Source: Punica granatum | Taxonomy: Eukaryota > Streptophyta > Magnoliopsida > Myrtales > Lythraceae | Length of the DNA: 64,000 nt | Reading direction: 5' to 3' | Assembly (NCBI RefSeq): GCF_007655135.1 | Contig: NC_045130.1 | Location: 14,942,001 to 15,006,000 of the forward strand | In this document: one piece after another, positions 35,755-48,419 of the stretch | Numbering within the stretch: the first letter of the stretch is position 1 | Layout of the letters: each line of letters starts with the position of its first letter | Made by a program: the position numbers and the translations under genes | Notes under the pieces: generated by a model | Told to the model about the DNA's origin: nothing | The model's database searches: none | What the model saw: the letters and a program-made list of their open reading frames with translations, nothing else

Positions 35755-36185
35755 GAAATATTCAAAAATTTGATATTATTCACTTAATGCTGTCACCTAA
35801 TAAATTTAAATACCTCCTAGATGTAGTGTATTTAATTTTAGGATTTTATATTTGATAATATAATTGAATGTGATTATGTTTAATTAATATTCAACATTTT
35901 GACATTATTCACTTAATGATATCATCTAATAAATTTTAAAATACCTCCTAGATGTGGTGTATTCAACTTTAGGGTTACATATTTGATAATATATATGATC
36001 CTAAATCGAATGAAATTAAGTTCAATTAATATTCAAAATTCTGATGTTATTCACTTAGTGATATCATCTAATAAATTCAAAAATACCTCCTAGATGTGGT
36101 GTATTCCACTTTAGGGTCCCATATTTAATTATATATATATATATATATGATATGATCCTAAATCAAATGAAATTATATTTAATAA
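35755..36185. repeat. Tandem repeat, about 3 units of 129-142 bp
   Basis: The phrases CACTTAATG..ATCATCTAATAA, ATACCTCCTAGATGTGGTGT and TTTAGGGT..CATATTT recur in order starting at 35781, 35910 and 36052. The unit is AT-rich and non-coding. It is missing from segment B. Confidence 0.85.
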
Positions 36186-36224
36186 ACTATAAAAATTAAT
36201 ACATAATTAATAAATATATATATC

Positions 36225-36255
36225 TCCGCGGCGAAGCATGGGTTTTTGACCTAGT
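36225..36255 (+). other. Helitron-like 3' end
   Basis: CCGCGGCGAAGCATGGG, a decayed GC-rich stem, lies about 8 bases before CTAGT. A short hairpin followed by CTRR(T) is how plant Helitrons terminate. The matching 5' TC end was not identified. Confidence 0.4.
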
Positions 36256-39209
36256 ATATTAATAACTGTTCATCAAACTTCAAAAGACAAACCTAAAGCA
36301 CACATCGCACTACTTCATTAAGCCTGAATTGAGTTGCAAATTCGTAAGCAATTATCTTGTAATTAATATTTGAAACTCAAAGGGTTTTTTAAACACACTT
36401 TTGGAATTTGGGGACGAATATATATATATATGTGTGTGTAAGCTGCATCCCATAATAAATGGGATTATAAAAGTAATTTTATGTATAGTATAAGGTCAAA
36501 AATGCACATATCTAAATAAACAATGATAAATGTATACAAAATTAGGACTAAATTAGTAAATGCATATAAATCAATAAATATTTAATAGTTTTATTACACA
36601 AGCACATTCTTGATTTAAAATATATAATCTCAAAATTTATTTATAAAAAATACAATTTCTTAAAATAAATGTTTGTAAAAAACTTTTTGATATAATTAGT
36701 AACTAAAAGAAAAATCTATTATATACAATAGGTATGTTTAAATATTGAACACTTTTGAAATAGTAATATATAAATCTATCTAAAAATTATTAAAAATAGA
36801 TTATTTTCATTTCTTTTTTTAAAAAATATCTATTACAATTTTTTAGAATTTGATATGGAAGAAAATGTAATATGTTTTCTAAGTAATATCATTTTCCATC
36901 CATATTTGGTATTATAATACATTTTTCAATTATTTTGAATTTGTTATTGTATGGACTAATATTTGAATGCTTTCAATTTTAAAATATATATAACTTAATG
37001 AAAATTTCAATTAAGATGTCAAAATTTTTAAAAAACCATCTAAAATAATCACTCTAACAATAACATATGCATCACAATCGGCAAAAAAAAAAAAGCTAGT
37101 GCAATATATTTTAATTCCATACAGTGGTTGCATGTGCATACAATAAATTAATATGATAAGGGTAGATTCCACGCTACCCTTTAAGTTTTGCAAAATGCCC
37201 TACACAAAAAAAAAAAGCTCTACCCAAAAAAAAAAAAAGAAGTAGCAAAATGCGGCGCCATCCCATATCTTGTAATAGGTGCTTTTGAAGATATGGCAGT
37301 TGATTTTTTTTTTCTGTGAACTATGGCAATTGACTTAGAATAACTAGACTCGTACCTGTGCTACGCGCGGTATTACAAAAGCATTTTATGTGATCACTTG
37401 AAATATATCTAATAAAATTTAATTTATTTTTTAACTGTTCTTCTAAAATATAATTATTTTATGACTTTTTCAAAATATATAGACATTATTTTATAGGAGC
37501 TTAAAGAAGAAATTTATTTATTAGTTTTAATATTAACTCACAATGAAAATTTGAAAATAAAATAAATCAACTGAAGAAGTAGAGAAAAAAGGGGGAGGGA
37601 ACCGTTGAGAGACAAAGGCTTGGTTTGGAGTGTTGTTGCTGATGAGAAGTACCGAAACAAATTGCTGAAAAGTAAGTACTGATTTCATAATAAATTAAAT
37701 TGTTTGGAATAAACTAATTGAAAACTGTTAAAAGTAAGAAAAAAATTATTAATATTTGAAATAGAATAAGTATAAACATATTTTATAAGTAGCTATAATT
37801 TGTTTGAGAAAATCGCATTTGCAGCCGCAATTTTGGCCCAAATCGCAGTTTCAAAAACTCACACTAAACACCAACTCTTCCTAAAATTATAAGAAAAATT
37901 AATTATGAAACCTCTCACCGCACTCTAAACGAACTAAAAGAGAGTTAGATTGGAGAAAAAGATTATTGAGAAAGTGGAAAGTTATTTAGGTGGTTGATAA
38001 AAATACGAATTTACCATTTTATCCTTTTAACTTTTAATAATTTAATTTTTATTAAGTTACATTAACTATTTTGTGATGGGTATTTTTGAAAAATAGGAAT
38101 CTTATCCCAACTAACCTACTTCTCCTATCTGTAATATAAATTAATAATAACGAAAACGGTATTCATGCATTAGTGAATAAATAAGAGAGGGAGTGGGAGA
38201 AAATTAAAGGGAAGTTGAGAATGGGTAGTTGAAGAAAAAAAAAATTTCGGTGGAAAGTAGTTGAAGAAAATTTGAAATTATTTGTTTACCCACAATTTCC
38301 TTTTAATTTAACGACTATCAATTTTTAAAATTTTATTTTTGATGGGCAATTGTGGGAGAATGTAAGTTAGACAAACTAACTTTCTTCTTACATATAATCT
38401 AGAATCATGCCCGTGCTATGCACAATTTTACATAATTTTTTTGTCGCATTATTAGTCATGATTACAACATATGAAATTTTTACATGTATTATTTGAATAA
38501 TTTTAGAAAATTATAAATATAATTTTTTCTATTAGATTTATTTTATTAATGAGATTAATATTTGTGAGGTTAGAAAGAGAAGCGGGAGAGAGGGAGGGAT
38601 AGGTGTGAGAGAGAAATGGGGAGGGGTGGTTATTGTCTTGAATTTATTATTTAACCCTTTTTTTCTCATTTAATGGTTCCTAGTTTAAGATGTTATTTTA
38701 TTATAGGTATATTTGGAAAGTGAAAGTTAGATGAAAGTTTTCTCTTACTTTTTGAGTATTATAGATAACTAGACGAACGCACCCACACGCTATGCATGGA
38801 AAAAATAAAAAAGAGAAATGATTAAAAAATTAAAAAGTATCGATAATGACTCGAGTTACGCATAGATTTTATTTTTCTCTCGCCACACATGTTAAAGTAA
38901 GCGAAGAGATAAATGTATTGTGAAATTCTAAAATTGTAACCTACGAAACGTAGCTTTTCTAAATTACTATTGTAAAATTTTGAAAGTACACGCTGCATCT
39001 ACGTATCCAATTAAATATTTTACTTGATTATCTCACTAAAATAGATCACTTAAAAGATTTTATTACTTGATTATCCGATGGCCACCACGTACCGTAGGAT
39101 AGATCCCGACTGATACACTAGATGAGATTTTAAATTCACTAACAACCCCAAAATGGCCAAGGCTTTCAAACCCAAACCCGCACGACCTCTGCTTTGTCCT
39201 ATTTCAGTT
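36256..39209. other. AT-rich DNA with Helitron-like ends, partly shared with segment B
   Basis: From about 36612 to about 38440 this is colinear with 49445-51225 in segment B, and from 39079 with 53660 onward; the stretch 38440-39079 is replaced in B. Several minus-strand motifs, ACTAG followed by GTGCTACGCGC-like text (37343-37370, about 38399, about 38769), look like Helitron 3' ends. I see no coding sequence. Confidence 0.5.
37343..37370 (-). other. Helitron-like 3' end, minus orientation
   Basis: On the minus strand: CCGCGCGTAGCACAGG, a short spacer, then CTAGT. The same motif is kept in segment B at 50172-50199. The element 5' end is not identified. Confidence 0.4.
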
Positions 39210-39217
39210 GGCTATAT

Positions 39218-40661
39218 CAGTTTTATCAGAATCGGACCGAATCGGCCGATTCGACTGGTCGGATCAGAAATCGGACCTATGTCCGATCCGATTTGCTTAA
39301 AAACCAGAAATACATAAAAAAATCGGTGAACCCAAAAAATCGGTCGGTTTTTAAGTAAACCCATCGAACCCATTTGAACCGGTCGGTTGCATGGGTTTGG
39401 AAATTTTAAATGAAATCCGAATCGAAACCTCCCGACCCGAAATGGAAAACGAGCAAATTGCAGAATTGAATAAAAAAACCCTAGGCTTCTTCCTTCTGTT
39501 CTTCATTTTCGTTGTTCATCTTCACTCTTCTCACCTCAGTTCATCAGTGAGGCAGCTTCTGTGATTGCAGAGCTCGAGCGTCGCTCTCGTTCTTCATCTT
39601 CGCTCTTCGCTCTTCGCTCTTCGTTCTTCAGCTTCGCTCTTCTGCTTCGAGCTCAAGCATCGCAAGATTCCTCTTCTCCTTCGAGCGGCAGAGTCCAGAC
39701 CCGAGTCCTTCCTATTCTCCTTCGAGCGGCGGCTTCTGTGATTGCAGAGTCCAAAGTCTCCAGACTCCAGACGACGGTGCGGCAACTCCTGAAACGGCAG
39801 TAGGCACATCGTGACCTCTACAGGCAAGGCACGGTTCGAGCTTCCCCTTCCTGTTCTCCTTGACAATATTTGTGGAAATTATGGTGGAGATTGGAGTGCA
39901 TGGAGGTGCTGATGATATTCTATTAGCAGATCTAATCTGATTTCTCTGCCGTAATTGGATTATACCGGTTTGAATTTGGGCGAATCTGAAAACTTTTTGG
40001 TTTCGCCGGTGGTGTAATTGAGGATATGGGGCTGTTCCATTTGAGGATTTGAGTTATGATTCAAATGGTTTGTGTAATTCATCCCAATTCATTGATGTAT
40101 TGGATTCAGATTCTTGACACAGCGTGCCATGCATCGTTGTTCGTTATTTTAGATCGTTCACGACTCAGTCTGATGGAAGAAGGATTTTACTTATATTGAG
40201 TTGAAGCGTGGGAATTTGTTAATCTCTGAATTAGGTATGAACAGAGTTCTGCTGTGAATTTAGTGATTTGGTTGTTGATTTCGTGATGTTTGATTGTATG
40301 CCTATGTGACTGATGAAGAAAATGAATTCGATTGGATTGGGTTTATGAGGTGTTGAATTCATTGAAACGTCTTTCTTGGAAAGGATCATTGTCTCTCAAA
40401 ACTGAAGAATATACAGCGATATGTTGGAGTCATAAATGACTATCAGATGCAAATATGTTTTTTTCTTGTATTTTTTTGGGACACATATTAATTATTATCT
40501 AATATTAATTATTATTTTATTATATTTTATAAAAATAATAATAATTTATTTATTTTATAATTAAATATGCGGTCCGACCCATCAAACCCCCGATTGAACT
40601 CATAAATCCATGAACCCATGCCTCGGCTGGTTCGATGTCCGATCCGGTTCTGATAACACTA
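39218..40661 (+). mobile_element. Non-autonomous hAT derivative, 1.44 kb
   Basis: Ends CAGTTTTATCAGAATCGG and CCGGTTCTGATAACACTA match the 11850-16516 element with a few changes. Flanks are GGCTATAT (39210-39217) and GGCTACAT (40662-40669). The empty site is preserved in segment B as GGCTGTAT at 53796-53803, so the boundaries are firm. Near 39865 it keeps the DNA of the transposase C-terminus (ACAATATTTGTGGAAATTAT) but no other transposase, so it is an internally deleted relative. The 5' part is TTCTTC/CTCTTCG-rich and repetitive. Confidence 0.9.
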
Positions 40662-40669
40662 GGCTACAT

Positions 40670-43600
40670 GCACCTCCATGTTCCTAATTTCCGTAAGTTT
40701 TGGAAGTCCGTGACATACAGAGGTTGGGAAGGGTATAAGTTAAAGGGCACTTGTAAGCACCTTCATTAAATTAATGAGAGGTAGTAAAAATAAATGAACG
40801 AAGCTCAAATTGATCGTCCAATTCCTATATACATAGACAAAATATTAGGTGGGACTAAGCACTTACACTGTGATATATAATTCCTCATTTAGTGTCATAC
40901 ACATTGTTCACTCGAGAAAAATATTATATTTTTATGTTGGCGTTTGATTTGATTGAAACTAACATATGTTACCTTCATGTTAGTTCTGCTTAATATTTTC
41001 TCATAAAGATGTTAATTTTTTTTAAATTAATTAATAAAAAATAAAATTTTGAGGGTAAAAAGAGAGACGAGAGGGAGACCAAGGGGGGCAGAGTGGAGCC
41101 GGGGGGGTGGGAGGGAAAAGATTTGGAGTGGGATGGACAATCATTTGTTGTACGTACAACTTAATATTTTGAGCTTAATAATAATTTGTTGATGGACAAT
41201 CATTTTTGTACGTACAACTTAATAATTTGTGCCTTATATATTGGTTTGAGCTTTTTCGGCAATGACTTTTCGAAAAATAAAAGTAGAAGGAATGCTTTCC
41301 CTTTGGGAAAAAAAATAGATATAGGCTCGCTCTTTGCATGCTTGTATAAGAAAATTAATACATCAAAAAAATTATCTAACTAATTGGAAAGCTAAATTTG
41401 TTAAAAAAATTACTCTATTCGTGAATGGAGATTTTCTTTTATTTTTCATGAACAATTTTAATATTTAATTGAAATTTTGATATTATATTTAATTATCATA
41501 ATTAGATGTAGACCTAAATGTTAAGCAAATTAAACACATTGTTCAACTTATCAAACAAATTTTTATTATCCAAATATTTGTTAATGAATCAATAACAAAT
41601 AAATTACCCGAACAATTAAAAAGATGATCAATAACAAATTGAGGCTTTCAAAAAAGTATATTGTGGCGCATTTTTATACTGCCTTTCAGCTTTTATATAT
41701 TAATTGAAGTAACTAGAAAAAATGCCCAATATGTAATCCCCAATTATTTTAATGATATAATATATCTAAAATTTATTTATATTATTTTAAATTATTTTAA
41801 CTTTCTTAAATATATATATTACTGTAATGATATAAAATTCCTAAAATGTACTGACCAACATTCCCCACTTAATTCATAGTATCAAATATGTCAACTATAT
41901 TATAGCATCTGAGAATCATGTGGAATGAATTAAAAATAATTTTGAAAATTATATAGATATATAAAGATATGAAGGATAAGGCATATGAATTAATATGGAT
42001 CATCCTTGCAAAAACTGTAGTAATTTGTTGAGAAAAATATTATATAGATGACAGAATTATCGAAAACTTTTAAAAAATATATATATGAAAAAGACAAAAT
42101 ATTAAACTAATCAATCATTTATTGCCGTATGTCAAGCAAATAAGAATAATATTAATGTTTCATCTAAAAAAAAGGGGTGTACATATCTTCCATTAATTTA
42201 TAAATATATAGATAGATAATAAATATTATACAAAGAAATACACAAATACGGGACACTGTAAGTGCAACAAAAAATCTTAGTAATAACTAGGAAAAAAACT
42301 CGCTCGATGGTGTGGGTCTTCAAAAAGGTTTTCAATCAACAATAATTTTTTTCTCATGATCAAAATGTGAGAAAGGATATTAGTAATATTGAAAAAAAAT
42401 TATTAAATTGATATAGTGTGGCTTAATTTCAAATAAATAGAGTAGTTTAATTTCACAACTGTCTTAACTTAATGAACATATAGATGTGGAAGAAAAGGAA
42501 ATGAGAAATTTAATCAAACGATACGATAAGTATAACAAGGCAAGAGTGTATACTAATTTTTTATATACAAATATACCATATATTTTTATATTACACATGA
42601 AATTGCCATTATTTATCTATGAATAAGATTTTTGTTCAACGAATTCCTCTTGAAAAGCATACATGAATATAGGGAAAAAAGACCAAAATCTACTTTAAAA
42701 GTATATGGAGCGAAGAAGAATGACGTAAATGTAGAAATAAATTAATAAAATTTTGACGGGAAAAAAATTCAATAGGATAGTTATGGTGATTTTTTTTTGA
42801 TGAATAGGATAGTTATGGTGGTACTTGAGTTATAAATAAATTTTATGAAATTAACTCATTTATACGTACCAAAAAATAATTTACTCATATTATTATATCA
42901 TATATATTAATTTTTTAAGATTGATTAGTTGAGATCTTATAATTTTAAAAAATTATGAGTTATGACTTTATATATATAGAGAGAGAGAATGATTTAATAA
43001 TAATAATAATAATAATAATAATTTTTTGCTTATAAAAGTAAAAGAAAAGATAGACCAAATAATTAGAGATTGATTAGACCCAAAGGCATTCCAACATAAA
43101 AATATCCTAACACTTCAATAGCATTCACTTCGTTGTTCTTTCTATATAAATTTATAAAGACGAAAATTACATGCAGTGTCATTTAGAGAAAAAAATTGCT
43201 CGTGATTATTAAAATGATACTATACTTGACAATTTGTAGGATGTGGACTATTTTAGTTAAATGATGTATGGGGTAATTCAGACATGTTAATTTTGAAATA
43301 ATTTTTGAGAATGTAAAAAGAAATCAAGAGAATGGATTAAAAAGAAAAAGAATGAAAATTTGTGGGTAAATTTGAAAAGAAACGAAAAATGGGTAGAACG
43401 AAAAAGAGAAAAATTAGAGGACTCCTGTCATATTTATAGCTCAAGACGACTCAAACAACAGTTTTACTTTTATAAGATAAAAGGATATCGAGATGAATTA
43501 ATTATATTCACCGAGTCGCTGGGCAGTATTATCATCTTTAAAAATAAATAAATCTATACATATAAATATAAATATAAATATAAATAAAAACTATAAATAA

Positions 43601-43706
43601 ACGATGGGAAGAGAAATCATCATTGTTTAATATTTGATCGAATGTAGAGAAGTTTTCTATACTTTCGTGCTCCATGATTCTGATCAAATCCACGATATCA
43701 TATTAA
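40670..43706. other. Segment A distal part and junction to the MULE
   Basis: Colinear with 53804-56770 up to 43227, then 480 bp of unique AT-rich DNA up to the left MULE end. It contains an (AAT)n microsatellite at 42995-43022, a Helitron-like motif near 42286 and an (ATAAAT)n stretch near 43560. No gene is recognised. Confidence 0.5.
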
Positions 43707-44404
43707 CAGTTCGCTAACAGTTTTCTACTCTAATTACTCAGTAGCCAACAATTGACTACTTCAATTAATGTTTTTCAACAATTTACTCTTCAAATTCAAA
43801 TTACGGCTAACAGATGGGCCCCAACGTCACTTGCCCAAACGGAAATCACACGTGGACGATGACCTGGACATGACAACGTTAATTTTCTACCACACAAGCC
43901 TGTAAAAGTAAAACAATGCCGTTTTTGCTCTCTTCTCCTAAGCCGAAGCCAAGGACATCGCTTATTTCTTCACTCGGCCCCTCCTTACGTCTTAAGAACC
44001 AAAACCCTAATTCCTTCCATTACAAACCCTAATCTCCAAATTCCAACCACACAGAAGAGGATAAGAGGATAGGTTATCAAAATCGTGATTCGAATCGTAG
44101 AATCATACGATTCTAAGATTCGGAGGGGGGAACCAATTCCAATTCCATGGGTTGAGTCGGGAACCTAGAATTGGCGATTAATCGGGCCAAGAATCGTGGA
44201 ATCGTAGAATCATGTCGATTCTGCGATTTCGGGTTCAGCCCAGACTCAGGCCTAGCCTAGAGACGAGCCGAAGCCTAACTACATTTTTTTTTTTGCCCTT
44301 TCCCTTTCTTCTTCACCGACTTTTCACCCTCTCTTTCATACTCCAATCCCCCTGTCACCCTTTCTTCTTCATCCTTTTCTCTTGATCGACGACTTTGCCC
44401 TAAA

Positions 44405-44520
44405 TCCTCCGACCAAGTACCTTCTTCAACCAGGTTCCGTCTTCGACCAGGTTCCGTCTTCGACCAGGTACCTTCTTCGACCAGGTACCTTCTTCGTCTG
44501 AGCTTCGACCAGACCAGGTA
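44405..44520. repeat. 17-bp tandem repeat, about 5 units
   Basis: AGGTTCCGTCTTCGACC and the variant AGGTACCTTCTTCGACC repeat head to tail between the MULE left repeat and segment B, followed by a CT-rich tract. Upstream, 44066-44230 is rich in AATCGTAGAATC-like inverted motifs, possibly a decayed hAT end. Confidence 0.75.
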
Positions 44521-45620
44521 CATTCTTGCTCTCTCTCTCTCCCTGCGGCTCTCTCTCAATTCGTTACATCATTTACTAAAAGATTTAAATTTACTTAAGA
44601 TACTACTTATCACATCACGTGCTACGTCAGAAAATGTTTATGACGTCTGCGAAAATTGACGAAATACATTAAATTAAAACAATTTACTAATTTATTACAA
44701 AATAAAACTTTTATGCCATTAACGTTACAAATTAAAAGATTTTGTGCCATCCGGAGGAGATTGCAATTGCATGCAAATATCTAGGCAGCGAATACGGAAA
44801 AATAAGACAAATTAATAATTACAATGATATGGCTTCCCGAATATTTAAATATTTTTTTCAACATTGCACTATGCGTTAAATCACGTGACCGATTTGACAA
44901 CATAACTTATTTCAAGATGATGTGTGGACTGTGTGCCTCGTATCATGTGATGAAAAAGGACAAAAAAACAATTACAGATATCGGATATTATGTTTTATGT
45001 CGTGGCACGTTTCGACAACTCCAATTTTAATTTGCCCAGCAGCTTGTCTTTTGCTGGCTTTCTCATTAACTAATCCATTAATCACAATTTCTTTTATTTT
45101 GACGAAATGAAAGAAATATATCCTCCCCTCGACTAAGAAGATCCAATAAAACTGATCCCAGATCAGTCCAACTAATAAATTACTTCTATGGCACAAAATA
45201 TAGTAATTGTGACTTTAAATATTGCTCTTCATGAGACTCCTTTAGAATTTCTATATATTAAACTGATTAATTTTTCCTATTATTAAAAAAAATGCTACGA
45301 TAATAGTTTTAGTACTTTACTTCAAATATTTAATATATTTTTTAAGTATTTAATATTTTTATTGTTGGTGATTAATTGTGCAAAATCTAAATACTTTAAT
45401 CGAACTAAATATTTTAATTGAAAAATGTCACTATGTTGTGCTTGATGTAACCGTGATGAATTACATGATGAGGTGAACTTTACATAATTACACCGACATT
45501 TTTGTCGCACTCCTAACCCATCGTCATAGAGGTACATATAATGCATCTGTAATAATATGCATGTACAGGGCAAAATTGCTTGAACATATACATTATAGCA
45601 GAAAACCATCAGGGGATCAT

Positions 45621-48419
45621 ATGGAGGGCATCAATAAGAAGAACGGGAAGATCGGAATCATTGGGGCGGGCATAAGCGGTTTGCTGGCCTGCAAGTATGC
45701 CCTCTCGGAGGGCTACACTCCCCTCGTGTTCGAGTCCCAGAGCACTATCGGGGGCGTGTGGACCACGCCGCTGGAGACCACACTTCTCCAGACGCCCCGA
45801 GAGCTGTTCCAGTTTTCGGATTTCCCGTGGCCTGCAGAGGTCACTGAGGATTTCCCGCCCCACTACCAGGTCATGGGCTACATCCGATCCTACGCGGACC
45901 AGTTCAGGCTCATCGAGCACGTGCGGTTCAACTCCAAGGTTGTGCAAATTGAGTATAGTGGTGCTGCCGGAGGAGAAGAGGAGATGGAAGGACGGCACTA
46001 TTGGGGTGGGAGTGGCGAGGCTTTTAGCCCTTCAGCCAAGTGGGAGCTCACTGTGGAGGACACTGTTAGTCACGCCACCGAGGTATTTTGCAATCATAAA
46101 TTGTCAGTTTTTCAACGAAAAGTGATACAATCGATAATTAGGAACATGTTATTTAACGATGTTGCGGATATCTTTGGAATGCAAACCACATAATGAAATA
46201 CGAACAACTTATGATCCATGCAGGTGCATGAAGTGGACTTTGTGATCCTTTCAATCGGGAGATTTAGCGACGTGCCGAACTTCCCGGAATTCCAACCGGG
46301 AAAGGGGCCAGAGGCTTTCCGTGGAGAGGTTGTTCATTCTATGGACTATGCCGCCATGGATTTCGGAAGCGCTGCTGCTTTTGTCAAGGGCCGCCGGGTC
46401 ACCATCGTCGGATTCCAGAAGTCAGCACTTGATATCGCCGCGGAATGCTCAGCTGCCAACGGTATATATTTTAGCTGGTCCCTTTCAACTTTTCATCGTT
46501 GTCCATGCTCTGACCATTTTTCGAATAATCACGTAACAGCCCCACAGTCTGACGGTCGGAGTTACAGTTAACCTCCCCGACTTTAGTCGATTATTTTTAC
46601 TCCGGATAAGTTAATGTAATCAGAGACAGGAATATGTCCGAACAACGTGCTAAAGGTCTTGTTTAAACTGTTGGTTAGAATTGGCTTGCATCGCTCTATG
46701 GTCTGCTGGATTTCGGAATTCAATTGGATAACCTCCCTTCAAGACAGGAAACTTGATGTGATTTGTCTTAAACTTCTCTGGACGCATTATATTTACAATA
46801 AATGGCAAGAGAGGAACGCTAGAATCTATCAAGGTCAGATCTCATGTACAGCAGCTATGGTTCGGAAGATATTTGCAGAAGTGAAAGCAAAGTTAATTGT
46901 ACTTTCCCGGTTCTCTCACAAAGTTGTAAATTCTGTCCTAGTCGTTTATATGTTTAACCCCCCTCATTCTGCTCATAACTAACACATTCTACGGTGTAAT
47001 TAGGGGTCTTTTAGTTTTGTTGATTTTTTGGGTAAATGGTCCATGATGTAAATCCCTTTTGATTAATGAAAGTCTCTACCATTTATCAAAAAAAAAAAAC
47101 TATTAGGAGAGTGATGACTAACATTTTTCGGAAGGATGCTGCCTGTTGAAAGTTCTTTCTTGAAAAGATATTGAGGTGTAATGTAATAAATATCTCGTAT
47201 GATCAACAAATTCCAAGGAGTTATAAGAGTGATTTGATGTGCAGGTGCGGCGCTCCCATGCACGGTTGTGTACAGAACAGAGCATTGGAACGTACCGGAC
47301 TACATGCCGTGGGGAGTGCCCATAGCTCTCCTTTATCTCAATCGCTTCTCCGAGCTTCTTCTCCATAAGCCAGGGGAAGGCCCCCTCCAAAGTCTATTGG
47401 CGACGGCTCTTTATCCTGTGGTATGATCATCCTCGAACTAAGATCTTGAGATATTGTAAGTTCGTTATATTTTTTTATTTAACAAAATAAAAGTTTGGCT
47501 CATCTTGGTGAATATCATATGTATAGATCATGTATGTTTCTGAATATGTATGCATAGTAATTCTATGTGAAACATATCGTTGTTCATCCGGCTATGGCAG
47601 AGATTGGGTATCTCCAAGTTCGTGGAGAGTTACATCAGATGGAAGCATCCCCTGGCGAAGTTCGGGATGGTGCCAAAGCACAACTTCCTCCAGCAGATAA
47701 GCTCGTGTCTAATCCCGACTGTGCCCAAGAAGTTTTATGACCGTGTGGAGGAAAGGAGCATCAAGCTAAGGAAGTCTCAGAACATAGCATTCTGCAGCGA
47801 AGGCATTCTTCTGGATGGCGAGAGCTCACCCCTTGAGACGGATCTCGTGATATTTGCTACAGGATTCAGAGGCGACGTGAAGCTCCGGGAGATTTTCAAG
47901 TCACCGAGATTTGCCAAGTGCATCGCCGGGCAGGATGATGCTTCAGTTACTCTCTACAGGTGAGCCAACCCGGGAACTGAAACAATGACTTTGATACCAT
48001 GCTGATGCAGATTAAAATTTTCACATATTCGAGCTTTCTGTTTACTATCTTTTCAAGTTTTCTGTTTTTCCTCCAGGCAGTGCATTCACCCAAGGATCCC
48101 CCAACTGGCAATACTCGGGTTCTCTGAGAGCTTCTCAAACCTGTACACCTCTGAAATACGGTGCCGGTGGCTGTTCGAGCTGCTTGATGGCACATTCAAA
48201 CTCCCGAGCATCAAGGAGATGGAGAAGGACATCGAGGATTGGGACAGTTTCATGAAGAGGTACTCTGGCAACTCCTACCGCAGGTCATGCATAGGTGCCC
48301 TTCACATATGGTACAATGACCAGCTCTGCATGGACATGGGACGGAACCCCAGAAGAAAGAAGGGGTTCTTCGCCGAGCTGTTTGAGCCCTATGGTCCCTT
48401 GGACTACGCGTCCCCCTAA
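45621..48419 (+). CDS. Flavin-containing monooxygenase, FMO1-like, copy B
   Basis: Predicted exons: 45621-46082, 46224-46461, 47245-47420, 47601-47959 and 48077-48419, each the same length as in copy A, 525 residues. It keeps the FAD motif GAGISG, the signature [11 protein letters not shown], the NADPH motif GFQKSA and FATGF. By hand count about 29 residues differ from copy A, spread over all exons; none falls in these motifs. Intron 2 is longer because of a LINE tail at 46672-47099. About 1 kb of upstream DNA is shared with copy A and is uninterrupted here, so B may keep the ancestral promoter. It lies inside the 16-kb MULE interval. Cofactor use (FAD, NADPH, O2) follows from the family; the substrate is unknown. 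Confidence 0.92.
46672..47099 (+). mobile_element. 5'-truncated LINE in FMO-B intron 2
   Basis: A 428-bp insertion absent from FMO-A intron 2. It encodes the last part of an L1-type polyprotein ([20 protein letters not shown]), then a 3' UTR and a poly(A) tail (47088-47099). AAACTGTT before it and AAACTATT after it suggest a short target duplication. It is on the same strand as the gene and should be removed by splicing. Confidence 0.88.

Larger units (their letters stand above)
21604..43227. repeat. Segment A: first copy of the FMO-bearing segmental duplication
   Basis: Colinear with 44557-56770 in direct orientation. Similarity starts abruptly at CAATTCGTTACATCAT and ends after AAAATGATACTATACTT. 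Large differences: A alone has 22364-29709 (Pack-MULE plus copia), about 33547-36612 and 39218-40661 (hAT derivative). B alone has the LINE tail in FMO intron 2, about 51225-53660, and two MITE-like inserts. The FMO exons match in length exactly and differ at about 29 of 525 residues by my hand count. Confidence 0.9.
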
